The notes: generated from the letters alone by a model not told the origin. A stretch of 64,000 bases of DNA from Bryobacterales bacterium (GCA_016716385.1 JADJWL010000019.1:1-64000); one strand, 5' to 3'; counted from the first letter of the stretch, positions 18,619-27,651 are shown. Program-made: numbers and translations.

Positions 18619-18652
18619 TTCCACCTGACGGAATGCGTTCCTACATATGGAA
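18619..18652. promoter_or_regulatory. Candidate IclR operator, double GGAA/TTCC inverted repeat
   Basis: The sequence has the form TTCC-N7-GGAA-N4-TTCC-N7-GGAA, symmetric about its centre. The inner GGAA-N4-TTCC resembles the core of the E. coli IclR site (GGAA and TTCC arms around five bases). It begins 8 nt before the regulator start codon, so binding would give autorepression as well as control of the divergent genes. Confidence 0.45.
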
Positions 18653-18685
18653 TAGCACCCGAGGATTTCAGGAGAATGACAAAAG

Positions 18686-18697
18686 CAACAATTGTTG
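18686..18697. promoter_or_regulatory. Perfect 12-bp palindrome upstream of the amidohydrolase promoter
   Basis: CAACAATTGTTG is a perfect palindrome. Its right edge is 28 nt before the TACACT -10 box at 18726, so it would overlap or flank the -35 region. It is a second candidate regulator site in the IclR/amidohydrolase gap. Confidence 0.35.
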
Positions 18698-18722
18698 GTG
18701 AGAGCCGCCGCCGCGCCTCCCG

Positions 18723-18731
18723 TGCTACACT
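18723..18731 (+). promoter_or_regulatory. Extended -10 element before the amidohydrolase pair
   Basis: TGCTACACT (TGn plus TACACT) ends 9 nt before the GTG start at 18741. No Shine-Dalgarno sequence is present between them. Confidence 0.45.
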
Positions 18732-18740
18732 GCGACCGCC

Positions 18741-19514
18741 GTGATTGCCGACACCAACGTCACCTTGTCCCGCTGGCCGTTCCGTCGCGTCCCCGGCGAC
18801 GAGCCCGAGGTCCTGGTGGCGAAACTGCGCTCTCAAAGTGTGACCGAAGCCTGGACCGGCAGCTTCGACGGGTTGCTGCACGAAGACATCGGCGGGGTCA
18901 ACGAACGGCTCGCGTCCGATTGCCGCAAATATGGCGCCGGCCTGCTGAAGCCCTTCGGCTCAATCAACCTCCGGCTGCCGGACTGGCAGGACGACGTCCG
19001 CCGCTGCCACGAGCGCTTTAGCATGCGGGGACTGCGGCTCCATCCTAATTACCAGGGCTACGGACTCGGCGGCGCGCCGTTCATCGAGCTTCTCGAGATG
19101 GCCACGGAGCGCAAGATGCTCGTCCAGATCGCCGCCGTCATGGAGGATGAGCGCACGCAGAATCCGCTCGTCCGTGCGCCGCTCGTCAACTTCGCGCCTC
19201 TGGCCGCCGCGCTGAAACGTGTCCCCGAAGCGCGAGTGCAGATTCTCAACTCCGGGCGCCTGGCGCCGCAGCTCCGGCAGAGCCTTCTCGCGGCAGGGCA
19301 CGTCTACCTCGACATCGCCATGGTGGAAGGCGTGTACGGGCTGGTCCGGCTGCTCGAAGCCTCGCCTGCCGGACGCGTGCTGTTCGGGTCCTACTACCCG
19401 TTGTTCTACCTCGAGTCCGCCACACTCAAGCTCCAGGAAGCGGGCGTCGAAGGCGCCGCGCGCGAAGCGCTGCTGTCCGGCAACGCCCGCGCTCTGATGG
19501 CGGCGCTCCAATGA
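18741..19514 (+). CDS. Amidohydrolase-fold protein lacking the usual metal ligands
   Basis: A 257-aa cytosolic TIM-barrel protein of the COG2159-like amidohydrolase group. The expected N-terminal H-x-H is replaced by DTNVTL. The mid-barrel GH motif appears as LNSGR, and the terminal W-G-S-D aspartate motif reads LFGSYYP. A metal-dependent hydrolysis is therefore doubtful. A structural or regulatory partner of the next, intact paralog is the simplest explanation. The GTG start follows a -10 box by 9 nt. Its TGA overlaps the next gene's ATG by 4 nt, indicating translational coupling. Confidence 0.8.
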   Translation: MIADTNVTLSRWPFRRVPGDEPEVLVAKLRSQSVTEAWTGSFDGLLHEDIGGVNERLASDCRKYGAGLLKPFGSINLRLPDWQDDVRRCHERFSMRGLRLHPNYQGYGLGGAPFIELLEMATERKMLVQIAAVMEDERTQNPLVRAPLVNFAPLAAALKRVPEARVQILNSGRLAPQLRQSLLAAGHVYLDIAMVEGVYGLVRLLEASPAGRVLFGSYYPLFYLESATLKLQEAGVEGAAREALLSGNARALMAALQ

Positions 19515-20290
19515 TCTGGGACCTGCATTGCCACTTCCCCGGTTTCGGCGGCAGAACACCCGAAGAGGCCGTCGAGGACATGCTGCGGCTCGCCGACCGC
19601 ATGCGGATCGAGCGCTTCCTGCTCTATATGGGTGAGCGCTTCCTGCACGACCCCACCGAGGCGGAACTGCGCGAGCAGAATGACTGGGTGCTGCGGGCGG
19701 TCGCGCGCGGCCGGAATCGCGTCCACGGCCTCGTCTACCTGAGCCCGGCCCACATGCGAACCAGCCTCGCCGAGTTCGACCGCTGCGTGCGCGACGGGCC
19801 GATGGTGGGTGTCAAGCTGTGGGTCGCGCGCCGCTGCCGCGAGCCGGAAGTAGACGCGATCGTCGAACGGTGCGCGGCGCAGCGGGCGCTCTTCTTCCAG
19901 CACACCTGGGCCAAGACGACGGGGAATCTGCCGGGCGAGTCCAGCCCGAACGACCTCGCGGAGCTGGCGCGCCGTCACCCCGGGGTGCCGCTGGTCTGCG
20001 GCCACACTGGCGGCAACTGGACCCTCGGCATCCGCACGGTCCGCTCTCTGCCGAACGTCTCCGTGGACCTCGCCGGGTCCGACCCCACCAACGGCTTCGT
20101 GGAAATGGCCGTGCGCGAACTTGGCGCAGACCGCGTCCTCTGGGGCAGCGACGCCGGCGGTAGAAGCTGGGCTTCGCAGCTTGGCAAGGTGATGGGCGCC
20201 GACCTGCCCGAAGAAGACAAATTCAAGATCCTGGGTGGCAATCTGAAGCGCCTGCTGACTCCCATCCTGACCGCGAAAAACCTGCTGTAA
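19511..20290 (+). CDS. Metal-dependent amidohydrolase (COG2159-like)
   Basis: The 259-aa protein keeps the full set of metal and catalytic motifs: DLHCHFPG with HxH at residues 6-8, FFQHTW, LVCGHTGGNW and the terminal LWGSDAGG. The family includes hydrolases and non-oxidative decarboxylases of carboxylated aromatic or keto acids. It overlaps the preceding paralog by 4 nt, and the two may form a heterodimer in which only this subunit is catalytic. Expression is probably controlled by the divergent IclR regulator. The substrate is not predictable from the sequence. Confidence 0.85.
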   Translation: MIWDLHCHFPGFGGRTPEEAVEDMLRLADRMRIERFLLYMGERFLHDPTEAELREQNDWVLRAVARGRNRVHGLVYLSPAHMRTSLAEFDRCVRDGPMVGVKLWVARRCREPEVDAIVERCAAQRALFFQHTWAKTTGNLPGESSPNDLAELARRHPGVPLVCGHTGGNWTLGIRTVRSLPNVSVDLAGSDPTNGFVEMAVRELGADRVLWGSDAGGRSWASQLGKVMGADLPEEDKFKILGGNLKRLLTPILTAKNLL

Positions 20291-20306
20291 TCGGGTGAAC
20301 CCCTCA

Positions 20307-20315
20307 TGGTAGACT
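20307..20315 (+). promoter_or_regulatory. Extended -10 element before the CoA-activase pair
   Basis: TGGTAGACT (TGn plus TAGACT) ends 10 nt before the ATG at 20326. The intervening bases contain no clear ribosome-binding site. Confidence 0.4.
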
Positions 20316-20325
20316 AGGGACTGGT

Positions 20326-22062
20326 ATGCCCATGGGCGATGACAGAATTTCTGTCTCCCGATCGGCTCACCGGCAGGCGGCATCTGCCGTTAGCGAGTCT
20401 TCCCCTCCCCTTCGTCTGGTCGAAATCGGCCAGCATTTCAAGCGCCCTTCAGAGCATCCGTTTACGGCGGAACAAAGAAAAGATGTCACCATTCTGTTCG
20501 GCGGATTGACCTGGAAGCACGAAGCATTTATCCAGGCAGTGTTCCAGGGCGCCGGATACAAGTGCCAGCGTGTCCCGACGCCCGATATCGAGGCCTACCG
20601 GGCTGGCCGCGAATATGCCAACCAGGGACAGTGCAATCCGGCCTATTTCACCCTCGGAAGTCTGATTCGCCACCTGCGGTCACTCGAAGCACAGGGTCTG
20701 TCGCGCCGCGACATCGTCGACAAATACGTCTTCTTTACGGCCGGCGGCTGCGGTCCGTGCCGCTTCGGCATGTATGAATCCGAGTACCGTCACGCTCTCC
20801 AGAGCGCGGGATTCGACGGCTTCCGAATTCTCTTGTTCCAGCAGGATCACGGCATCAACGCCGCGACCGGCGAGCAGGGCCTCAAGTTCAACGTGGACTT
20901 CGGACTCGGCATGTTGAACGCGGTGCACTTGGGCGACGTGATTTACGAATTGGGGTACAGGATCCGACCGTTCGAAGTGCACGCCGGCGAGACGGACCGC
21001 GCGATTGACGAAGCCGTCGCGATACTGAGCCGGATGTTGCGGCAGCATCCGCCTTTCGAGATCATGGACGCGGCGCCACGCTGGACACGAGACTACTTGA
21101 CCGGTCACGACAAGCTTCGCCGGACGCTGAACACCGTGGGCAAGATCCGCAAACACCTTTACGGCAAGGAGTTTCTGGAGACCCTGGACGCGGCGCGCGA
21201 ACGGCTGAACCATGTGGAGACCGATCCCCTGCGGGTCCGGCCCGTCGTCAAGATTACGGGCGAGTTCTGGGCCCAGATGACCGAGGGCGACGGAAACTTT
21301 CGCATGTTCGAGTTCCTGGAACGCGAGGGAGCCCAGGTGCTGGTCGAGCCCATCGCCACCTGGGTGGCGTACCTGCTCCACCAGGCTGGAGCGCGAGCCG
21401 GACTGCGCCGGGATGTCGAGTTGCACCATGCGCGCCTCCGCTGGTGGCAGTGGCGCAGCCGCCTCGCGCAGGAACTGGCTCTGCGCAAGAAGACATGGCT
21501 GTTCTCGTTTGGAGAAGGACTCTGGACGTACTTCTACGAGCGGGCCGCGCGGCGGCTGGGCGGGCTGTCCCATCCCCTGCTCTCCCAGCCTGAACTGGCG
21601 CGGCTGGCCCATCCGTTCTTCCACCGGATGGCCCGCGGCGGAGAAGGACACCTCGAAGTCGGCAAGAGCATCTACTACACCCGCAACCGGCTGTGCCACA
21701 TGATCCTGGCATTGAAGCCGTTCGGCTGCATGCCGTCGGCGCAATCGGACGGGGTCCATGCGGCTGTGGTCAGCCGGTACCCCGACATGATCTTCCTGCC
21801 CGTTGAGACCTCCGGCGAAGGGGAGATCAACGCCCATAGCCGCGTCCAGATGGCGCTCGGCGAAGCCAAAGGGAAGGCGAAAGCCGAATTCGACGCGGCA
21901 TTGGAAACGTCGGGAAAGCGCCTCCAGGACATCCGCGCGTACGTGGACCGCCATCCCGAGATGAGGCGTCCGTTTTACCGCCTGCCCCAACAGAACGGTG
22001 TTGCGGGCAGGGCAGCCCAGTTCATTCTGCACGTGAGCCAGCGAATGGATCGCGGACGATGA
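20326..22062 (+). CDS. 2-hydroxyacyl-CoA dehydratase/activase-related FeS protein (COG3581-like)
   Basis: A 578-aa protein related to the D-component fold of 2-hydroxyacyl-CoA dehydratases and to the C-terminal part of the very large activase proteins found in anaerobes. Cys103 (NQGQCNPAYF) and the GGCGPC pair Cys142/Cys145 are arranged as in the iron-sulfur-binding subunits of this superfamily. A later PFGCMPSAQSDGV segment carries another conserved cysteine. There is no signal peptide. Its stop overlaps the ATG of the next gene by 4 nt, so both products are made together. No hgdA/hgdB-like catalytic genes are adjacent, so the physiological reaction is unknown. An alternative ATG is two codons downstream. 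Confidence 0.82.
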   Translation: MPMGDDRISVSRSAHRQAASAVSESSPPLRLVEIGQHFKRPSEHPFTAEQRKDVTILFGGLTWKHEAFIQAVFQGAGYKCQRVPTPDIEAYRAGREYANQGQCNPAYFTLGSLIRHLRSLEAQGLSRRDIVDKYVFFTAGGCGPCRFGMYESEYRHALQSAGFDGFRILLFQQDHGINAATGEQGLKFNVDFGLGMLNAVHLGDVIYELGYRIRPFEVHAGETDRAIDEAVAILSRMLRQHPPFEIMDAAPRWTRDYLTGHDKLRRTLNTVGKIRKHLYGKEFLETLDAARERLNHVETDPLRVRPVVKITGEFWAQMTEGDGNFRMFEFLEREGAQVLVEPIATWVAYLLHQAGARAGLRRDVELHHARLRWWQWRSRLAQELALRKKTWLFSFGEGLWTYFYERAARRLGGLSHPLLSQPELARLAHPFFHRMARGGEGHLEVGKSIYYTRNRLCHMILALKPFGCMPSAQSDGVHAAVVSRYPDMIFLPVETSGEGEINAHSRVQMALGEAKGKAKAEFDAALETSGKRLQDIRAYVDRHPEMRRPFYRLPQQNGVAGRAAQFILHVSQRMDRGR

Positions 22063-25000
22063 ACGGCCTTCTGGTTGGTCTGGACGTCGGTTCCACCACC
22101 GTGAAGGCCGTCGTCGCCGAGGCCGGATCGAGGCGGATCCTCTGGCGCGAATACCAGCGTCACGAGACCCGCCAGCCCGAGAAAGTGCGCGACTTTCTCC
22201 GCCGCATGGAGGCGGAGGCAGGCATCCGGGAGCACAATACGCGCGTCTTCATGACGGGCTCGGGCGGCGCTGGTCTGGCTGAGCACATCGGGGCCAAGTA
22301 CGTGCAGGAGGTGACCGCGGTCGCCCTGGCCGTCGAGAGGCTGCACCCGGAAGTGTACTCGGTGATCGAACTTGGCGGGCAGGACGCAAAAATCATCGTC
22401 TTCAAGGACGGTGAAGCCAGCGGGCGCAAGAAGAAGATCCCATCGATGAACGACAAGTGCGCTGGCGGGACCGGCGCTGTCATCGACAAGATCAACGCCA
22501 AGCTGCGTCTTTCGCCGGAGGATTTGTGCAATCAGTGCTACCACGGAGTCCGGCTGCACAAGGTGGCGGGCAAGTGCGGCGTGTTCGCGGAAACCGACGT
22601 GAACAGCCTGCAGAAGCAGGGTACGCCGCCGCACGAGCTGATGGCGTCTTTGTTCGAGGCGATCGTCCTCCAGAACCTGAGCGTCCTGACGCGCGGCCAT
22701 ACGCTGCAACCGCACGTGCTGCTGTTGGGCGGACCGAACTTCTTCATCCGTGGGATGCGCGAGGCGTGGCAGGCGAATATCCCCCGCGTCTGGCGCGAGC
22801 GCCAGGTGAAACTGCCGGACGGAGCCGGACCCGAAGAGTTGATCAAGGTCCCGGTTGACGGGCAGTACTTCGCCGCCATCGGCGCGGCTGAGTTCGGAAG
22901 AGACGAAGACGAGGGCACCGGCCGCTATCGCGGACCGGCCCAGCTGATTCACTACATCGACTTCGGGCGCGCCACGGAGAAGCTGCAGTCCGGACGCAAG
23001 GGGCTGGCCGAGTCCCCGGAAGATCTGCAGGCGTTTCTCGACCGCTACCGTCCGAAGCCGTTCCAGCCGGCCCGCTTCGTCCCGGGCGAACGGGTGGAAG
23101 CGCTCGCCGGTGTCGACGGAGGGTCGACGTCGACGAAGGCCGTGCTGCTCGCGACGGATGGGACGGTGCTTGCCAAGGCCTATCAGCTTTCTTATGGCAA
23201 TCCGATCGACGACACGAAACATCTGTTCGCGAACCTGCGGCAGCAGGTGGAAGCGCAGGGCGCGACGCTCGATGTGCTCGGCGTCGGGACCACCGGATAC
23301 GCCAAGGACATCCTGAAAGACGCCCTGTGCGCCGATGTCGCCCTCGTGGAGACGGTGGCGCATACCCAGTCCGCGCTGCGCTACTGTTCCGATCCGCACG
23401 TCGTGGTGGATGTCGGCGGCCAGGACATCAAGCTGATCCTGCTGCGGGAAGGGCGCGTCAAGGACTTCAAGCTGAACACACAATGCTCGGCCGGCAACGG
23501 CTACTTCCTGCAGTCGACCGCCGAGGGCTTTGGGATTCCCGTCACAGATTACGCCAGCGCCGCGTTCTCGGCCGGCGCCATGCCGGAGTTCGGCTACGGC
23601 TGCGCGGTGTTCCTCCAGACCGACATCGTGAACTTCCAGCGGCAGGGCTGGCGGGCCGAAGAGATCCTGGCGGGTCTTGCAACAGTGCTCCCGAAGAACG
23701 TATTCCTCTACGTCGCCGGCATGCCGAATCTCGCCACGCTGGGCACCCGGTTCGTCCTTCAGGGCGGCACGCAGAACAACCTCGCCGTGGTCAAGGCGGA
23801 AGTCGATTTCATCCGCTCCTGCTTCCGCTCGTCTGACGTGGAGCCAGAGATCACCGTGCACGAACACTGCGGGGAGGCCGGCGCGATCGGCGCGGCGGCG
23901 GAGGCGCTACGCCTCTGGCGCGAAGGAAAGCGGACGGAGTTCATTGGGCTCGATGCCGTCGGCGAAATTGCCTTCCGCACCACACGCAACGAAGAAACGC
24001 GCTGCCATTTCTGCGTGAACGCCTGCCTTCGGACGTTTATCGACATCCAGACCGGTCCCGCCGACGAACGGCGCATCGTGATCGCCCCCTGCGAGAAGGG
24101 CGCGGCCGGAGGCCTGGAGGAGATGAGGGAGATCAAGGCCGGGCTGGATGAAGTGAAGCGTGCGAATCCCAATTTCGTTGCGATCGCCGCTCGCGAAGTC
24201 TTCCGCTTCCGGGACATTCCCGTGCAGGCCGACGCGCTGCCGGCCCGCGCATGGACGCCGGGTGCAAAGCGCCGCACCGCCTTGATGGAGGGCCGTCGAT
24301 CCTTCCGCATCGGAGTGCCGCGCGTCCTGAACCTGTATACGTACGCGCCGCTGTTCAACGCCTATTTTCAGACGTTGGGCATTCAAACGGAGAACCTCAT
24401 TTATTCGGACTACACGACCGACGACCTGTACCGTGCCGGCGCGAGCCGCGGGGCGATCGATCCCTGCTTTCCGTCGAAGGTCGCTCTGGCCCACGTGCAG
24501 AACCTGCTCACTGTGAAGTCGCGCAAACCGCTCGACGCGATCTTCTTCCCGATGTTCGACATGCTGACCTCGCACCTGGTGCACATCTCCGGGACGAACC
24601 CGTGTCCCACGGTGTCCCTGACGCCGGAAACGGTGAAGGCGGCGTTCACCAAGGAGCGGGATGTCTTCGCGAGCCTCGGGGTCCGTTATGTGAACCCGCT
24701 CGTGCACCTGGCGGACCGGAGAATGTTCGCTTACCAGATGTACGACGCGTGGGAGCCGCTGCTGGGCGTGTCGCCGGAGGAGAACCTGCGCGCCGTGGAA
24801 GCGGGCTACCGGGCGCAGGAGGAATATGAACGGGACATTCGCCGCCGCTCGCGCGAGACCCTCGACGAACTCGAACGGGAAGGCCGCCTCGGAATCGTCA
24901 TTCTCGGCCGGCCGTATCATCATGACCCCGGCTTGAACCATCAGATTCCCGACGAATTCCAGAAGTTAGGCTATCCGGTGTTCTCACAAAGTACGCTGCC

Positions 25001-25367
25001 GCTCGACGAGGACCTGCTCGAGAGGCTGTTCGGCGACGAGGTCCGGGCGGGTGCGATCCGGCATCCTCTCGAGATCTCCGATGTCTGGAAAAACTCGTAC
25101 TCGGCGAGCACCAACCACAAAGTCTGGGCCGCGAAGTTCACGGCGCGTCATCCGAACCTGGTGGCGGTCGAGATCTCCAGTTTCAAGTGCGGGCACGACG
25201 CCCCGGTCTATCACGTGGTGCAGGAGATCGTGGAACGCTCGGGCACTCCGTACTTCTGTTTCAAGGACCTGGACGAAAACCGCCCGGCCGGCTCGATCCG
25301 CATTCGTGTGGAGACGATCGATTACTTCCTGCGGCGCTACCGCCGTTCGATTGCGGCCCGCCAGTAG
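22059..25367 (+). CDS. Tandem BadF/BcrA/HgdC-type ATPase with DUF2229 (1102 aa)
   Basis: The protein carries two ASKHA ATPase domains in one chain: domain 1 at about 1-285 (GSTTVKAV at 11-18) and domain 2 at about 345-620 (GSTSTKAV at 356-363). Both retain the two cysteines that hold the bridging [4Fe-4S] cluster in HgdC dimers: Cys134 (NDKCAGGTG) and Cys173 (GKCGVFAETD), then Cys476 (NTQCSAGNG) and Cys515 (GYGCAVFLQTD). The chain can thus form an internal pseudo-dimer. Around 649-656 a C-x2-C-x3-C motif follows, and DUF2229 spans roughly 755-960. Family members use ATP to send a low-potential electron to a partner, here probably the product of the overlapping upstream gene. Confidence 0.9.
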   Translation: MNGLLVGLDVGSTTVKAVVAEAGSRRILWREYQRHETRQPEKVRDFLRRMEAEAGIREHNTRVFMTGSGGAGLAEHIGAKYVQEVTAVALAVERLHPEVYSVIELGGQDAKIIVFKDGEASGRKKKIPSMNDKCAGGTGAVIDKINAKLRLSPEDLCNQCYHGVRLHKVAGKCGVFAETDVNSLQKQGTPPHELMASLFEAIVLQNLSVLTRGHTLQPHVLLLGGPNFFIRGMREAWQANIPRVWRERQVKLPDGAGPEELIKVPVDGQYFAAIGAAEFGRDEDEGTGRYRGPAQLIHYIDFGRATEKLQSGRKGLAESPEDLQAFLDRYRPKPFQPARFVPGERVEALAGVDGGSTSTKAVLLATDGTVLAKAYQLSYGNPIDDTKHLFANLRQQVEAQGATLDVLGVGTTGYAKDILKDALCADVALVETVAHTQSALRYCSDPHVVVDVGGQDIKLILLREGRVKDFKLNTQCSAGNGYFLQSTAEGFGIPVTDYASAAFSAGAMPEFGYGCAVFLQTDIVNFQRQGWRAEEILAGLATVLPKNVFLYVAGMPNLATLGTRFVLQGGTQNNLAVVKAEVDFIRSCFRSSDVEPEITVHEHCGEAGAIGAAAEALRLWREGKRTEFIGLDAVGEIAFRTTRNEETRCHFCVNACLRTFIDIQTGPADERRIVIAPCEKGAAGGLEEMREIKAGLDEVKRANPNFVAIAAREVFRFRDIPVQADALPARAWTPGAKRRTALMEGRRSFRIGVPRVLNLYTYAPLFNAYFQTLGIQTENLIYSDYTTDDLYRAGASRGAIDPCFPSKVALAHVQNLLTVKSRKPLDAIFFPMFDMLTSHLVHISGTNPCPTVSLTPETVKAAFTKERDVFASLGVRYVNPLVHLADRRMFAYQMYDAWEPLLGVSPEENLRAVEAGYRAQEEYERDIRRRSRETLDELEREGRLGIVILGRPYHHDPGLNHQIPDEFQKLGYPVFSQSTLPLDEDLLERLFGDEVRAGAIRHPLEISDVWKNSYSASTNHKVWAAKFTARHPNLVAVEISSFKCGHDAPVYHVVQEIVERSGTPYFCFKDLDENRPAGSIRIRVETIDYFLRRYRRSIAARQ

Positions 25368-25524
25368 ACGGAATCCCAGGGCCGCATGCTAGCCTAGGAT
25401 TTGCCTTTGACTGTCCTTGCCTGATCGCCGCCGGCCGTGCATGAATCCCGAGGGACCCGTGTACCGTCCGCGCGGCGCCTCCTCGCAACCATCGCAGAAG
25501 CCACAGAACGAGGAGTGATCTGTC

Positions 25525-26508
25525 ATGCATCTGGAAGACCTCGGATGGTCTCCGTTCTTTTCTGATTCGTTCGCGGAGTACTCGCGGCGCGGCCTGACGC
25601 CGGCGCGCGTCTACCGCGTTGAGCGCGGCCGGTGGGATCTCTGGACGCCCGCCGGGGCCACCCACGCTTCGCTATCCGGCGGCGCCGCAGAGCCGCCAGC
25701 CTGCGGCGACTGGGTTGCCTTTGACGGTCTCCGCATTCATGCCATCTTGCCGCGGAAAAGCCAACTATGCCGCAAGACCTCCGGTAAAGCCGTTCGCGAA
25801 CAAGTCCTGGCCGCCAACCTGGACGTCTGCTTCATCGTGGCGGGCCTGGACGGCGACTTCAACCAGAGGCGAATCGAACGTTACCTCGCAGTGGTGCGGC
25901 AAGGTGGCGCACGGCCCGTGATCGTCTTGAACAAGGCCGACCTCGCCGTACCGCCAACCTGCCCTCTGGGGGCGCCGGTTGCAGTCGTCAGCGCCTGGAC
26001 GGGTCTCGGCATGGACGCTCTGGGCGCTCATGCCCGCCGCGGCGAAACCGCCGTATTCATCGGCTCTTCCGGGGCCGGCAAGTCAACGCTCATCAACCGG
26101 CTGCTGGGTGACGACCGCCAAGCCACGCAACCGGTGCGCGAACACGACAGCCGCGGCCGCCATACGACCAGCCGCCGGGAGTGCTTCATGCTGCCGTCCG
26201 GCTGGATCCTGATGGACCTGCCCGGCATCCGGGAGATCGGGTTGTGGGAGTCCGACGCTCGCTCCGCGTTCCCGGATGTCGCGGGCCTGGCGGAGACCTG
26301 CCGTTTCGCGAACTGCACGCACACGCACGAGCCCGGCTGTTCCGTGCGTGACGCTCTGGACCCCGCCCGGTTGGAGAGCTTCCGCAAACTGGAGCGGGAG
26401 CAGGCCTATCTCCGGACGCTGGCGGACGTGCCGGCGGCGCGGGAGCGGAGCCCGGAATCGAAACGAGCTCACAAGGCGCCACGCTCCCGCCTGACCCCGA
26501 AGCGGTAG
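25525..26508 (+). CDS. rsgA: Ribosome small-subunit-dependent GTPase A
   Basis: RsgA is a circularly permuted GTPase that checks late maturation of the 30S subunit. The 327-aa protein has an N-terminal OB-fold, then the permuted motifs: NKAD (136-139), G1 GSSGAGKST (180-188) and DLPGIRE. A C-terminal zinc site follows (CRFANCTHTHEPGC). All are intact. GAGGAG precedes the ATG by 9 nt. The tail is basic (ESKRAHKAPRSRLTPKR). It is monocistronic, between the activase gene and a DHH-type phosphoesterase. Confidence 0.95.
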   Translation: MHLEDLGWSPFFSDSFAEYSRRGLTPARVYRVERGRWDLWTPAGATHASLSGGAAEPPACGDWVAFDGLRIHAILPRKSQLCRKTSGKAVREQVLAANLDVCFIVAGLDGDFNQRRIERYLAVVRQGGARPVIVLNKADLAVPPTCPLGAPVAVVSAWTGLGMDALGAHARRGETAVFIGSSGAGKSTLINRLLGDDRQATQPVREHDSRGRHTTSRRECFMLPSGWILMDLPGIREIGLWESDARSAFPDVAGLAETCRFANCTHTHEPGCSVRDALDPARLESFRKLEREQAYLRTLADVPAARERSPESKRAHKAPRSRLTPKR

Positions 26509-26571
26509 CCAAGGTTGCAATCCAGCCGCTCATGCGTCAAGCTGGTAGGTTTTCAGCCAACGGCGAACCGC

Positions 26572-27534
26572 ATGCGGGTGAAAGTCCTTTTCCACGATCA
26601 CTGTTTCGACGGGGCCGCGTCGGCGGCGTTCTTCAGCCGCTTCTATGAGGGCGCCATCCAGCCGGACGTCGAGTTCGCGTTTCAGGGGCTCGCGCACGGG
26701 GTCTCCCAGCAGTTCCAAGACAGTATGTTCGATGGCGACGAGAACGCCATCGTCGACTTCAAGTACTCAAGCCACCCGCGGCTGACGTGGTGGTTCGACC
26801 ATCACCAGAGCGCCTTCCTCACGCCGCAGGAAGCAGAGCATTTCCGGCGCGATACGAGCGGCCGCAAGTTGTACGACCCGAGCTTCAAGTCCTGCACCCT
26901 GTTCATCGCCCAAATCGCCAAGGCGCGATTTGGCTTCGCGGCGCCGGATCTCGACGACCTCGTGCACTGGGCCGACATCATCGACGGAGCGCAGTACCCC
27001 GACGCCAAGACTGCTGTCGATCTGGGCGCGCCCGCCATGCAGTTGACGCTGGTCATCGAAGCCGCAAAGAGTCCGGGGCTGGTCGAGCGGGTTATCCGCT
27101 GGATGCGTCATGAACCTCTCGGGGCAATCATGGCCAAGCCGGAGATCGCAGACCTCTACGCACCCCTGCACGAGCGGCACGTGCGTTCGATCGGTCTGAT
27201 CCGGGACCGCGCGGGCCAGCAGGGCCGGGTCCTGTTCTTCGACCTCACCGGGTGCGATATGGAGGGCTACAACAAGTTCATTCCCTACTACTTGTTCCCC
27301 GACAGCACGTACACGGTTTCGGTGAGCCCTTCAGCGACACGGGTCAAGATCTCCGTGGGTTCAAATCCGTGGGCGCCGGAAGAGCCGAGCCACAATCTCG
27401 CATCCATTTGCGAGCGGTACGGCGGCGGCGGGCATCCCCGCGTGGGCGCCATCAGCATGGCCCCTGACGCGCTGGATCGCGCGCGGCAGGCGGCGAGCGA
27501 GATTGTTGCGTTGCTGAACCGCGAGCCCGAGTAA
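26572..27534 (+). CDS. DHH-family-like phosphoesterase
   Basis: The 320-aa protein resembles DHH/DHHA1 phosphoesterases, which cleave short nucleotides, cyclic dinucleotides or polyphosphate with Mn2+. Visible motifs are FHDHCFDGAASAA (residues 7-19, with aspartates at 9 and 13), VDFKYSS (61-67), the DHH signature WWFDHHQSAF (Asp76-His77-His78) and a DHHA1-type GGGGHPRVGA near residue 290. The ATG at 26572 is preferred because the conserved domain starts there; an upstream in-frame ATG would add a non-conserved tail. It is 63 nt downstream of rsgA and may be co-transcribed. Confidence 0.82.
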   Translation: MRVKVLFHDHCFDGAASAAFFSRFYEGAIQPDVEFAFQGLAHGVSQQFQDSMFDGDENAIVDFKYSSHPRLTWWFDHHQSAFLTPQEAEHFRRDTSGRKLYDPSFKSCTLFIAQIAKARFGFAAPDLDDLVHWADIIDGAQYPDAKTAVDLGAPAMQLTLVIEAAKSPGLVERVIRWMRHEPLGAIMAKPEIADLYAPLHERHVRSIGLIRDRAGQQGRVLFFDLTGCDMEGYNKFIPYYLFPDSTYTVSVSPSATRVKISVGSNPWAPEEPSHNLASICERYGGGGHPRVGAISMAPDALDRARQAASEIVALLNREPE

Positions 27535-27622
27535 ATCTTACACACCTCACTACTACCCGATCGCCGTCGATCTTCAACAGGAGCAATGCTTCCGCCGCGC
27601 CACAAACAAATGGCATCTCATT

Positions 27623-27631
27623 TGCTCTAAT
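27623..27631 (+). promoter_or_regulatory. Extended -10 element for the C39-peptidase operon
   Basis: TGCTCTAAT (TGn plus TCTAAT, five of six to TATAAT) lies 20 nt before the ATG at 27652. A GAAAGGAGA ribosome-binding site lies in between, so this operon has a conventional leader. Confidence 0.5.
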
Positions 27632-27651
27632 GAGTGAAAGGAGAGACGACT

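Noticed and set aside
19406..20383. 325-codon minus-strand frame opposite the amidohydrolase
   Set aside because: Shadow of the conserved gene at 19511-20290.
21975..23867. Long open frame on the minus strand opposite the activase gene
   Set aside because: It is the complement of strongly conserved coding sequence; its residues are His/Arg/Leu-rich without any fold signature.
25368..25524. Riboswitch or small RNA in the gap before rsgA
   Set aside because: No conserved aptamer core or terminator-like stem was recognised.
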